A DNA stretch of 64,000 nucleotides, from the NCBI GenBank assembly GCA_000708835.1, contig DF237053.1:62001-126000 (forward strand). Reading direction: 5' to 3'. Below, piece after piece: positions 1 through 10,900 of this stretch. Within the stretch, counting starts at the first letter, position 1, and each line of letters opens with the position of its first letter. This stretch comes from Klebsormidium nitens. Taxonomy: Eukaryota; Streptophyta; Klebsormidiophyceae; Klebsormidiales; Klebsormidiaceae. Made by a program: the position numbers and the translations under genes. A model generated the notes under the pieces. It ran no database searches. It saw nothing but the letters and a program-made list of their open reading frames with translations, and was not told the origin of the DNA.

Positions 1-209
1 CTCCGCGGAGCACGATTGTGGCCGGGTATCATCTACACAAGCAACATAATGTCATGAACAAAGCAATCTGAAAAGCGACTCCAATACAGTTGCAAGACGC
101 AGGTCGCCAACATCTCGCAGCGCCAAGTCCGTGGTTGCCATCGAAATCAGCAAAAGAAAACCTTGAAAAGATTCATCTGAATGAATTTCAAACTATCGAC
201 GAACCACAG
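1..209. other. Left edge: intron with a copy of an exon start
   Basis: This stretch is read as the intron just upstream of the first visible permease exon. No coding exon is supported here. Positions 100-125 hold a near copy of the acceptor and first codons of the exon that begins at 210. Confidence 0.5.
100..125 (+). repeat. Intron copy of the first visible permease exon start
   Basis: CAGGTCGCCAACATCTCGC occurs exactly here and at 207-225, the acceptor and first codons of the exon. It lies upstream in the intron. Confidence 0.9.
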
Positions 210-3200
210 GTCGCCAACATCTCGCGGGGCGCCACGATCGTAGCTGCCATGGTGGATCTCCCGCTGGACGTGGCTTCGCTCGCGCTCGTGCTCGCGAGCG
301 GCGCGCTCCTCTTCGTGGGCGGCGTGCGCGCGACGGACCTCGCCAACCGGGTGCTCACCGGCCTTCTCCTGCTGTCGCTTATTCTCACCATTCTTACCGG
401 GTTAAGCCACGTGAGTGTGAACACTCCCGCTCATTTCTACTATTTCATTGGGCTGTTAAACGCGAGAGTAAATATTCTGGCCTCACGTGCGTTCTACCAC
501 GCCAACGGGAGTCTCACCGGGCAGCTCCTGATGTCGCTCATTCTCACCGTACTCACCGGGTTGGCCACGTGCGTGTAAATACTTTCGTTCATGTCCTTTA
601 CGGCGCTGGTGTGACTCAATGTAGATTCTCCTGGTTGCGAGCACGACTTTATCGGGTCATAGCACGTGCGTATCAAGGCTCTCAGATTCAATGCGCGTCT
701 TGTCAGGACCGCGATCTATCCAGCGCTCGCGACGACAGATGCCAGTGTCTCTCGTATGTCAAGTCTTCTCACAGAGCTTTCCGTTTTCACTTACAGCACC
801 CCGTTCTTCTGGAAAAATAGCCTGATTATGCATGTCTTTGGGACGACCAAACCGTGAAACCTCTGTTCCCCGTGAAACCTCTCTTTCCAGATGGAGGTTG
901 GGCGGCTGACACGTGGCAGCTGGGCGGCGATCCCGGCGAGCCTGCCGGTCATCATGCAGGTGCTCAACTTCCTGTGCATGCTGCCGGTCGTGTGCAGCAT
1001 CCTGCGAGGTGAGAAAATTGATTTTTTCCAACAATCAAAACCAATGAAGTGCTGTATCTGGCTATATAGTTGAAACAGGGTTCTTCTTTCATCGAATCCA
1101 AGGTGCGAGTCAGCTCTCGAGGTTTTTTTGCTTTCAATGTATCGCAGGTCCTGTTCCGCTTTTCTCGGCCCGTTTGCAGACAGACCCCCGATCATGTTCT
1201 TCCTTTGACAAGCGTTGTGGAAGCGAACTTCTCTTCCTCCTTCTTAGGCGTCAGAATGAAAAGCATCGCTGCCGAAGAACCTCTGATTGTTCAGAACCAC
1301 GAACCTCTGACTCTTCAGTCGTAGAGCCATAGAGTCATAGAGCCATCAATGCTTGCCATCCGTTCCGCAGGCGAGATCCGGCTCATCCGTGTTGCCGTCA
1401 TCCTGGGGAGCGGAATTCCGCTCCTGCTGTACGTCGCCTGGGACGCCGTCGCCCTGGGCCTTCTTCCGGCCATGCCGCTGGCAATTCCGGCGCGCCAAAC
1501 GGACCCGGTGGAAGTGCTTATGGAAGCGCGGGGGGCGCATATGGGCGTCGTCCTCACTCTGTTCGCCTTCACAGCGGTCGCCACGACGATCATCGGGTTA
1601 GTGACGGTTATCTGTTTTCGATTCTAGAACTTTGGGGTTTGTATACTTTTCGTTCAATGTTTCGTAGCCTGAGTATCCGCTTGTTTTGCCTTCACAGCGG
1701 TCGCCACAACCATCATCGGGTTAGTGAAGGTTCAATTTTGGGTTTAGGATGTTAGGGTTTTGGATCCTTATCGTCGACCGGTTTTGAAGACTTTGTCGTC
1801 CGATCTCCAAAGCTCTTCGCCTTCGAAACGCTTGTAGGAGCTCGCGACAAAAGCCGTCCTTAGACTTTTATTCTTGCAGCTGTTTGTAAAAATATAAGCC
1901 TTCGAGAAGAAAACGAAATGAGATTGTGCTAACGGGAAACTACAGAATGGTTATCGGTCAGAAAATGAGGATACGAATGAGAGGACTACGCCCAACAAAC
2001 GGAGAAACGTCACAACTCAGCTAAGAAACGCCTTTCTCTCTTAGGTGTCACCTGAGCTTGTCCGACTTCTTCTTCGAGTACATGCTGCCCAGCCACGTGT
2101 CCGCTGCTGGCGCCACCAAGGGGTCCCCCGCACCCCCGGGGGGATCCCCCGAAGCGTGGCCGGGCGCCACTCCCGCGCCCGGCCGGCGCGCCAAAGTGTG
2201 GGCGTGCAGCGTGCTGACGTTGCTGCCCAGCCTACTCCTCGCAATGACGGTGCCTGACGTAAGCATGGTCGTTTCTCTTCTTCGCAGTTCTTCCTCGCGT
2301 TCTGTCGCGTATCTGTCACCTTTTCTTCACGTTTTGTTTTTAGAAGAATCTGTCACTCAGCTTAATACGGTGTGGCCCTGATCGCCCACGTCCAGCTCAA
2401 TGAAAGCATCTCGTTGACCACATAAAAGCGTTCAGAAGTGGGTTCATTCAATGAGCGGTCTTGGTTCGGATCTCCTTCGTCTGAGTCTCGCTCTATCTTG
2501 ACTTCGAGGCAAAGGAGCCGCCGAGATTTGCAGCCACACTGAGTTCCGCTCCCGCTGGCACCACCGTCCGCTTCCCTTTGTTTTACTCAGCGGAACTTGA
2601 AAAGGGTCAAAGGTAGAATGTTATGCAGTCAAATCGAGTTTCGCTTCCCGCTGGCAGCACCGTCCCCGCTTCCTCGTAAACTTCTTAAGAGAAAGGACGT
2701 GGCGAGCGCTAGATCCTTCACGTTTGCAAACCAAGAGCTCGATTCTCCACTTGACTCGATCTTAAAACAGTGGAAAGGCGGCTCTGGGCATCCGAGAAAG
2801 GTCTCATTGATCAACGAGAAAGAGTCTTGATTACTTGCAGTGAGCAACGGTTGCTTAGAAACCGTACGCAATCTCTTTCCGTCTCTGCAGATGGTCTACT
2901 CCGTCCTGGACTACACAAGCCTGTACCTCGTCACAATTCTCTTCGGCGTTGCTCCGCCTCTCATGTGCTGGAGCCTACGAGACGCCAGGTGGGATGACGT
3001 TTTTGGGAGCTCGCGTGACGTCAGCAGATTATATTCACAGTGCGTGCCGCCCAGATTTGAGCGAATGATGCAGCCTCCTCGGATAGAATACAGACGGACG
3101 GGTCCAATACTTAGGTCTTACATTCAATGAGTACAGCTCTAACATCGTTTTGGGTTTGAACTGGCAGGAGAAGTTTCTGTGAAGCTTTCTGTCGCACAGA

Positions 3201-3619
3201 AAAAGTACATCCGTACGTTGAAGTCAAATAAGCACTCAGTGACCAAGGGTTTCAGGCTTCGTGGCGAAACGGGAATACAAGAAAATGGTACACCTATTCG
3301 AGAGCCACGATGGTACTGATCGTTGTCCTTAACATCACGCTGCTGAGCAACCTTTTCCGTCCAGAGATGAACTGCCATCTTCACAGGTAAAATTGGATCA
3401 AAATTTAACGTTCTGCAATTTTTCTCTGTTGTCAGGGACGAGAAGACGGCCGCATTTGCTGTCGAGAGGGAATTCACACCGCGGCGGGGACTGCTGGTGG
3501 TGGCAGCCGCGTTCTCGGTGTTACTACTCTTGCTCAAGGGGTTCGAGCACTATGTTGTGTTATTGGGGACGTTCATTCCGGGGGTTCAAATGGCGCCAAA
3601 AAATGTGCCCATAGCGTAA
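210..3619 (+). CDS. Tyrosine/tryptophan permease-like membrane transporter, 3' part
   Basis: Predicted aromatic amino-acid permease of the HAAAP type, the family of bacterial TyrP/Mtr and plant tyrosine-specific transport proteins, which move aromatic amino acids across a membrane with a cation. The visible exons are 210-410, 891-1008, 1371-1596, 2045-2258, 2891-2988 and 3436-3619. Phases close at every junction and give 346 residues ending in TAA at 3617-3619. Seen: long hydrophobic segments in most exons, the stretch ILGSGIPLLLYVAWDAVALG, and LSLSDFFFEYML before a Pro/Gly-rich loop. Family members have about 11 membrane segments, so the missing N-terminal third should lie before position 1. 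Three intron copies of exon edges occur here (100-125, 500-580, 1684-1732). Substrate and membrane (plastid or other) cannot be read from the sequence. It faces eL22 tail to tail. Family call fairly sure, substrate inferred. Confidence 0.75.
500..580 (+). repeat. Intron copy of a permease exon end and donor
   Basis: About 80 bp copy 341-420, the end of the first visible exon plus its donor. Shared parts include CGCCAAC, CTCACCGG, TGTCGCT.ATTCTCACC, CACCGGGTT and CCACGTG. The copied donor is changed (GTGCGTG for GTGAGTG). It lies downstream in the following intron. Confidence 0.85.
1684..1732 (+). repeat. Intron copy of a second permease exon end and donor
   Basis: This is a near-exact copy of 1561-1609 (GCCTTCACAGCGGTCGCCAC, ATCATCGGGTTAGTGA), including the GTTAGTG donor. 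It lies about 80 bp downstream in the same intron. With its donor intact it could be a usable alternative 5' splice site. Confidence 0.9.
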
Positions 3620-4825
3620 AGAGAAAGGCGAAGGCGAGAAATGTTACGACTGTCGGCGAAGTTGAACGGAGAGGCGGTCATCTAAACGGTCGCTTGGCTA
3701 ACCAGGACTTGTGCGGGGGCCTGGCGCGCATGTAGAGTAGTTTGACGAGAGAGAATCAAAGCGGGTTGCATTTGACACAAATCTTGCGCGCCGCGAATAA
3801 GACGCCCAAGCGGGCGAGACTGCCAGGCGCGGCCTAAGCTAATTGCCAATGAACCATGACGTACGAATGTGAAGAAGTCACATCCTTCATAACGTCTTGG
3901 GCAGCTCATGGGCGTGCTGCTTGGTAGACTCTGCCTTGTCATGCAATTGTCAGCTTCGAACTCCGTAAACTGCATGGCCGGGCGCCCATGGAAGTCGCCT
4001 TAATAACGCTCTCAATATCGAGCACCATGCAATTGCCGCCATGATCAAGTTCTCCGACCTTACAAGATCACCACTCCTTATGATTGATGTAGGTCCGACC
4101 ATGCAATTTAGGTTTCAGGCCGTATGATGGGGAGGTCCGAGTCGCAATGCGCCCGTAGCTGACTCCGAACGTGTATACGCACAACTTTCCATATGCAACT
4201 CAAGGTGCCACTCAATTCGTCGATAGTTTATAGTGCAGATCATGCTTCGAAAGCGCGGAATTAAGCGACAGATGATAATTGCAAATTGATCCGTGTGGCT
4301 GCATGCCATCTGTCGTGCCCACATTATATAAACTCCGCGCGGCGGCCTAGCTACAGGAGACGCCCATGGTTCGTCCCATGCCGCGCGCCACAGATTGCAG
4401 ATTGCCGCTCCGGATTGGATTGATCTGGGCATTAACCATTGGTACATGAGTGAATCTTTTACCCAATGCGTGGATCATATGGCCGGAAGCGTGATTCGCC
4501 GGGCACGCCAGGCCAGCTGTTAGTAACAAACATAGCTCATATGATTGCTTCGTCAATGCGGGCGGCACGGCGCTAATATATCTGGCACTGCAACTGCTCC
4601 CACATTCCACGATAACCATTGCCCTGATTTGGTCGACAATCTGATCAGCCTGGATATATGCACCTCGATCAAGACGACGTGCAAAACTGGGAAGCGTATT
4701 GCGAAATCGACCATCACGGCAAGAGAAATATCGCCACAGCACACGCTGCGGTTGTGTTTGGATAGAGTACACATGCGCCAGTCGACACGACAAAAGAGTC
4801 CAATAAAGCAGCCGTTCGGTTTTGC
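3620..4825. other. Tail-to-tail spacer, CATGC-rich
   Basis: No gene is seen between the permease stop and the eL22 stop. The spacer has repeated CATGCAAT, GCATGG and GCATGCC elements at about 3940-4330. The open frames here have no family signature, including a 253-residue minus frame that reads eL22 in the wrong frame. Confidence 0.6.
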
Positions 4826-7327
4826 TTAATCCTCCTCCTCCGCGTCTTGGTCGGCGATGTTGAAGTACCGGAGCTCGTACACGTTCCTGTCCTTGTTGGA
4901 CGCAATCACTCGTAGCCAATCGCGGACGCTGTGCTTCTTCAGGTACTTCTTGGTCAGGTACTTGAGGTACCTGCGTCATGTATATCAAGTCGCTTAGAGA
5001 CAAGGAAAGAAAAGAAATCTTAAACAGGAAAATGATGAGCAAACAAGCTGTTTTGGATCCACTTCTTGTGCACGATTCAGATATCACACGTGCAAGTTGA
5101 CCAGACAAAAGAAAGAGGAACTGATAAAAGGAGGGTCTGATTGTGGATCAAGTAGTTTTGGTGAGGCACTGCGTAGTCAGGTACTTGACTTTGATGCTTC
5201 CCTTCTACCAAAGAACGTCGCGAAGCTACTCAACGGACTCCATTTCGTGTCCTAGACGTCTAGAGACTAATTGTAAAACCAAACACAGCTCTTTACATAT
5301 GCCGGCTAGCATTGCAGCATCCAGTAAAGGCTCGAGCTATGCCCCATGGCGCAGCTTCGTTTGCACATGACCGGGCCCAGTACAGCAATTGAGACACAGA
5401 AGAACTTCTTCGGAAGGCCTGCTCCCAACAGCATCACACCAGCAAGACGAAGCGAAGCAGAAAACAATACGTGAACTCGATTTTCACACCAATCAAAGTC
5501 CACAAGGGCAAATCAGTCAGCAACGGGCCGTATGATTTCTGCAGCGCGTCCAGAAGCACGAATGTCCCTCACAGAGTAGGTACAGACAACATGCTGGCGC
5601 AGCCTGCGACCAGATAACAACTTCTGCTATCTGCTTTCACATAGGCACCTGATCTGGACTGAACAATGCAAAAGGCAAGCATGCGAAGATGCAATCCCGA
5701 TGCGACGACAGGCTGACCGCAGCAGCCGCCGCCAACTGCCGTGCAAAGCAGTGGCCAAACGACCAAATCCCAAACCATGCGAACAAGCCCAAATCGTTTC
5801 TGCAGCATGAGCTGTTACTTCCGCTTCATTGCAACAACCTTGCAGCACACATCGCGCTATACCAGGACGAAAGCCTGACTACGATTTCGCAGCCGGATAA
5901 CTTGTATCGCCCTGCCGCAAGTAAGGTCACCTAACTCCTGCCTTCTGGCCCCACCTTCATGACTGCGATTTCAGCTGGAAAAGTGTCTGTTTTGAACCAG
6001 AGCTCGCTTTCATGGTCAGCAACCTGAGTTTGATGAAGCGTCAGCTGCTTAACAGCAAGAAGGACAAATGCGCCCTTGCAGAAAGCCCACCCTGGGGTTG
6101 TATTGCACGGAGGGCACAAACAGACCGGCTAGCTACAAGCCCCGTCTGTATCTTCTCTTGCACATACGGAGGGCTGATATCAAAGTCGCGGGTATTGTGC
6201 ATTTCACGGGAAAGTAGCAACACTATGACCGGAGGCGGACAACAGCTCTCCCTCAGCTAAAAGCCCCACCATGCCCATCAAAACTTAAGAAATGTCTAAG
6301 TGCGACAGATGACCAAGCAACACCTGAGAATGTGCATCAAGCCGAGCAACCAGACCTTTGTTTCACCAAGCAGCACATTGTTGAGCGGCCGAGGAAGAAG
6401 CAACCGTAGCCAAACCTTTTATGCTAAGGGCGCAACGGAACCCGAAATCGATCTCGCAACTGTTCTTTCCAAAGTGTTAAACCCCTAAGTATCTTGCCCG
6501 CCTAGATATCAGCTCGAATCCCAAGTGTCCCGTCCGTTCATCAACTCGGAGCTTCGACATAGATCGGTCATTCTGGCGGCCACAGTAACTCCAGTGGTCC
6601 CAACGTGGGGTGCATCGATCAGTGTGCGCAGAACCTCACAGAAGCACTTCAACAAGCTTAGACCCCCAGACAGGTCCAAAGTAGCCCTGCCATGTCTTGG
6701 CAATGAGAGTATTCAAAGAAACAGCTTCCGCCCCTTCAATAGGAACACCAGATTATCATTACCACTCAATTCCAAAACCAGCTCAGCACATAGCCTTTGA
6801 CTGGGGACCTTGCGATTCAAAAACACCAAGATTGGTAATGCATCATGTCCTTAGACATTCGGGCTTGAAGCTGCGAGTGATTGCCCCAAACCCTTGAGAC
6901 AACCATTACCAGCTCCAATCTGCCCCAAACGGCAGCTTCAGAAGACCAAATCGGTGAAATGCAACCAAAACAGCTCTGTGGCAACCTTGACAAGGTCAAA
7001 CGGCCCCCAAGTACCAAAACACAACCAGATGCAAACAAAAGTTGCAAAAGGCAAACGGGCCAGGCACAACACCAATCCGCCTCACCTCTTGGAGAACAAG
7101 CTCTCTGACGTAATCAGCAACCGGTTCTTCTCCTTTGCAATCGTCACCTTCTCCCCCAGCACCCCCGCCTTGCCATCGACCTTGATCCTATCCTGCAGGA
7201 ACTTCTCGAAGCTCGCAATCTCCATGATCTTATCCTCCACCGGCTTTGAGCAGTCAATGGTGAACGTGACCGACTTCTTCTTGCCCTTCGGCCCCGCGGC
7301 CTTCTTGGCAACGACGGCGGGAGCCAT
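4826..7327 (-). CDS. RPL22: 60S ribosomal protein eL22
   Basis: Cytosolic large-subunit ribosomal protein eL22 (L22e). There are two exons on the minus strand: 7327-7086 (ATG at 7327-7325) and 4970-4826 (TAA at 4828-4826), joined in the Arg codon of the SKR/YLKYL junction. The product is 128 residues, the usual size for the family. Exon 1 gives a basic Ala/Lys N-terminus followed by [20 protein letters not shown]. Exon 2 gives the conserved [20 protein letters not shown] and a C-terminal acidic tail, both typical of eukaryotic eL22. The single intron is about 2.1 kb (4971-7085), far longer than most introns here, and holds no exon I can support. The gene starts 579 bp from the ATG of the divergent PAB-like gene, so the two probably share a promoter region. 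Confidence 0.95.
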
Positions 7328-7906
7328 GGCGGCGCCGGCGCAAGTCCTACAGAACGTCCTGGGGCGGCCACAGGAAAGAGGAAGGAGGAAGGCTCGGGCA
7401 AGGGGTTTTCGCAGAGTGCAAAGTCAAATTCACCGTATGACTTTGCAAACCGGATTGATCTTGTCTGGTCTTGACAGGTAACCCAGACACCAGCGCAGAG
7501 ATACAGCGAAGTTGAGAAAAAGGGTAAGTGTGTCTTCAAAATGCAGGGCACTGACTTTTGCTTGCGGTGGCCTTCGCCTTCTAACTTCTAAGTCACTGGA
7601 CTCTGGAGGCATTCATTGGCATTGGGGTCATGCAAATTTAGAAGCCCATCTTAGTTATTTTTAGGCGACCCCGCAGGATCGCCAACTCCATGAGGAAACA
7701 GCATTGCAAGCGCACAGCAGTGATGTTCTGCCTCTTATCTTGACGTCTTTCCAGAACCACCATTGCATCAAGCTTCGCACCCGCCGAGCTTTGAATCCGA
7801 TCAGAAAGTTTTGGAGTTTTGAGAGAGGAGTAAACCAACACTGCGACGTTCTGAGGACACTGCAGCGCCCTTGCGTATACTTATACTTTCTTTGGAGGGC
7901 CCCTCA
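7328..7906. promoter_or_regulatory. Shared head-to-head promoter region, eL22 / PAB-like
   Basis: This 579-bp spacer separates two divergent start codons and must hold both promoters and both 5' untranslated regions unless further non-coding exons exist. No sharp TATA box was recognised. The role is inferred from position only. Confidence 0.55.
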
Positions 7907-10900
7907 ATGGCAATGTCGGCCGCTCTGAAAGGGCGCTTCGCAAGCACATCAGCGCTCTCAAGGTGCCTTGAAAATGTGCCCCTTAATCATTCCTGCCGTG
8001 CTGGGCCTCCCTCCATTCATACCACCAGGCCGCCGGCACACAAAACGCACTGTCCCCACAAAACAGAAAGTCATCTTAGTCATCAGAATCTGTCAGGCGG
8101 GTTTTGCGGTGGTTCTCACAGGGCTGTAGAGACCGTGTGGGGGATCAGGGGGGCGAGAGTGATGTGCATGGCATCTCCAAATGTGAGGAGTGAAGGTGAG
8201 AGACGGGCTTTGTTAGATGAAAGCTGGCACTTTGTGCACAAGTAAAAGATCGGCACACGCGGCCTCTAGAATGCAGCCCGGTATTTGGAGGGGGTAGAAC
8301 TCATTAGCGTGCCCCCAGACAATAAACAAAGGATTCAACTTCTCCTGCATACATAGTTGCTCGAAGAAAAGGAACATAGATAGTACTTTAAAAAGAAGAC
8401 CTCAGAAACTGTATCACCACCAGCAAATAAGTAGTACACCTTGCATCACACCCTCTTCACTTTCTTGGAGCACATCAGTGGCCCAACCACATCGTTCCAT
8501 GGTCTCAAACTTAATAACTCGCCTCAATGAGCCCAGGCTGTCCTACGCTACATGAGCCGTGAACTCACAACACAACAAAATGCTGCAGTTGAGGATCATG
8601 CGACCTACCTTCGAGACGTCGCTGACATCACCCCGCCACCTCTCCTGCCAACACTGCTCAAAGCCCTTGAAGCTTCAGGTGAACTCCACATTGTGATTCT
8701 GGGCCAGCTCTCTTCCACCTTTCCGAAAGACAGCACGTTGGCTCCTACCTCATCTGCCTCGCGCTCCTTTACGCAAGTTTGCCGTTGGGACAAATGCCTT
8801 TGGATTGTTTTATGCTTTAGTTTCTTTATCAAGTTAGGATTGTCAGGCTGTTTCGGTTAAATTCGTGCTTTGCCCCTATATTGTGTGAGACTGGTCCTTT
8901 GTAAATGTTCTGAACGTGATACGATTCCTTGCCAGGAGAGGAGGTCGTCTCCCCAGCCGAGCGCGCAGGCGTCATCCCCCTAGTAATACCTCTCACTAGA
9001 AACGAGTCCACAGGTGACCGCCCCTTCTCTCAACCAAGAAAAGTCAGCCCAGAGCTTACTTGCAATTCACTTCGTTACAGGAAGGCTGCTTCTCTTGGGA
9101 TGCAGGGCTTGCATTTAAGCAAGCAGCCAGGGCTCTTCGTTTCCTGAATCTACATACGCGTCTGGAATAGCCACTTAGTAGCTTTTCCTGTCTTTGCTGC
9201 ATGAAAGGCAGGTGTCACATCCATGGTTTGGAGAACCTGTCCCTCATGGAAAGGAAAAAGTCCCCCAGTCTTCAGATCAGATATAGACCACATCGGAACA
9301 TTCTGATTGCTTTGCAGGCGAGTTGACAGGCATCTTGCGTTGGCCAACACCGCCCGAAGGGTGAGCCCCTTCGGTATCCCTTCTCAACAGCTTTGTACGG
9401 CATTTGTGAGATTGGTTCGGTGACTGGGGACCCATTTCTGTTTTTGGGTAATTGTCTGAGCGTGTGGCACCATGATCCAGGTTCTCCTAGCCCGTTGTGA
9501 TCAAGAAATGCTTGGATAGATTCCCAAGGGGCCTACCGCAATCTTTGAAGTGTCAGTGGTGCGGGGATAAACGAGCGTCACTTGGAGTTCATCGTGCTAC
9601 ACCCGGTTACTTGAATGGACAGAGTTTAGGACAGAAGTTTGACAGTTGTCTCCGCAAGTCCTGAGTCTCGAACTTGGGGTATCAGGTTTCGACTCGCTCA
9701 CGGTGGAGAGTTTGATCGACACTGCCGAAGTATCATTTGGATATTTTCACTATAGATCGCGGCAATCATGATCAAGAAATCATCAAGGTAAAAGGTAACG
9801 AGTCCATGTCACGAGATCCAGCATCTGCATTGCATCACATGCGGGTTGCTTTTGCAGGTTAGAGATGCCTGTCGTCCGAGTGCAAAAGAACGGCCAGCTT
9901 TGGCTTCTCGCTAAAACGGTGAGCCTGTCTCGTTCTCGTTTGGATCTGGCTGCAGGGTATTCTGCTTCTTCATGGTGACGTGTCGCAGTTTAGTATCCAA
10001 CTTCGTACGTTCCACCAATCCAATTTTGGCCGTCAGCGATTGGTGAATAGGAAAGGGGTTCCTCTCTTCGACCAGCATAGAAAAGACTCAAACTGCTTGT
10101 CAACGCGTCTTCTGCTGATTTGATCAATCAAGCATGGTGACTGTCAGTATATCAGACCTTTCGAGCGATTAGCTCTTACTCTTGTTTGAGACACTTATTG
10201 TTTTGGCCCACCTCGGAAGTCCCTGAATTTCTGGACATATGGCATTAGGTTTCTATTCTTTGTCGGTGTCACATGACGTCTCAACACCAAACAATGACGT
10301 TACTAGGTGGAGGAACACATAATTATGCGACCAGCGGAGGACTTCAGATCCTGTCTGTTCATGCATCGGGTCAACGACGAATTGACACCGAATGCCTGAC
10401 GTCACCAGGTAGAAGAATTCATAACCATGCAATTAGCGGAAGAGGACGCGGCAGGGGGCTCTGCGCTTGCGTCGGCGCTCGGGGACGAGGGGAAGCGTCT
10501 GTACCGGACGGGTGACTTTGCGGCGTCGAAAACGCCAAACGTCAACGTCTATCTGATGAAAAGCGTGAGGGATTACCTTACTATTGAGTATTGAAAAAGC
10601 CTGGCGACGTTTACGATGCGCAGGATTTTCGTGAAGCTTAGCGTTGTTCGAAATTGCGTCTCCTTAGTGTCAAATATTATGTTTCCATCTGCTTTTTCTT
10701 TATCGTTATCTATTTGTTGTTGGTTTTCTCCTTCTTATTAAACCGTTTTGAGTATAGCGAGCCGACTCACCTTGCCCACATCAGGTGTTTTTCGGTCCTT
10801 GGCTGCTTACGATGCCGTTATTTGTGACATACGGCTTTGTATCACAGCCCACTGACGTCAGCGTGACGATCTCTGCAGGTCGGCAAGTTCCCGGACGTGT

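Noticed and set aside
4347-5108. 253-residue minus-strand open frame
   Set aside because: It overlaps eL22 exon 2 in the wrong frame and has no family signature. The eL22 frame explains the same bases.
8552-8860. ATG at 8552 as start of the PAB-like gene
   Set aside because: Splicing 8195 to 8589 keeps phase and adds a transit-peptide-like N-terminus, which a plastid protein needs.
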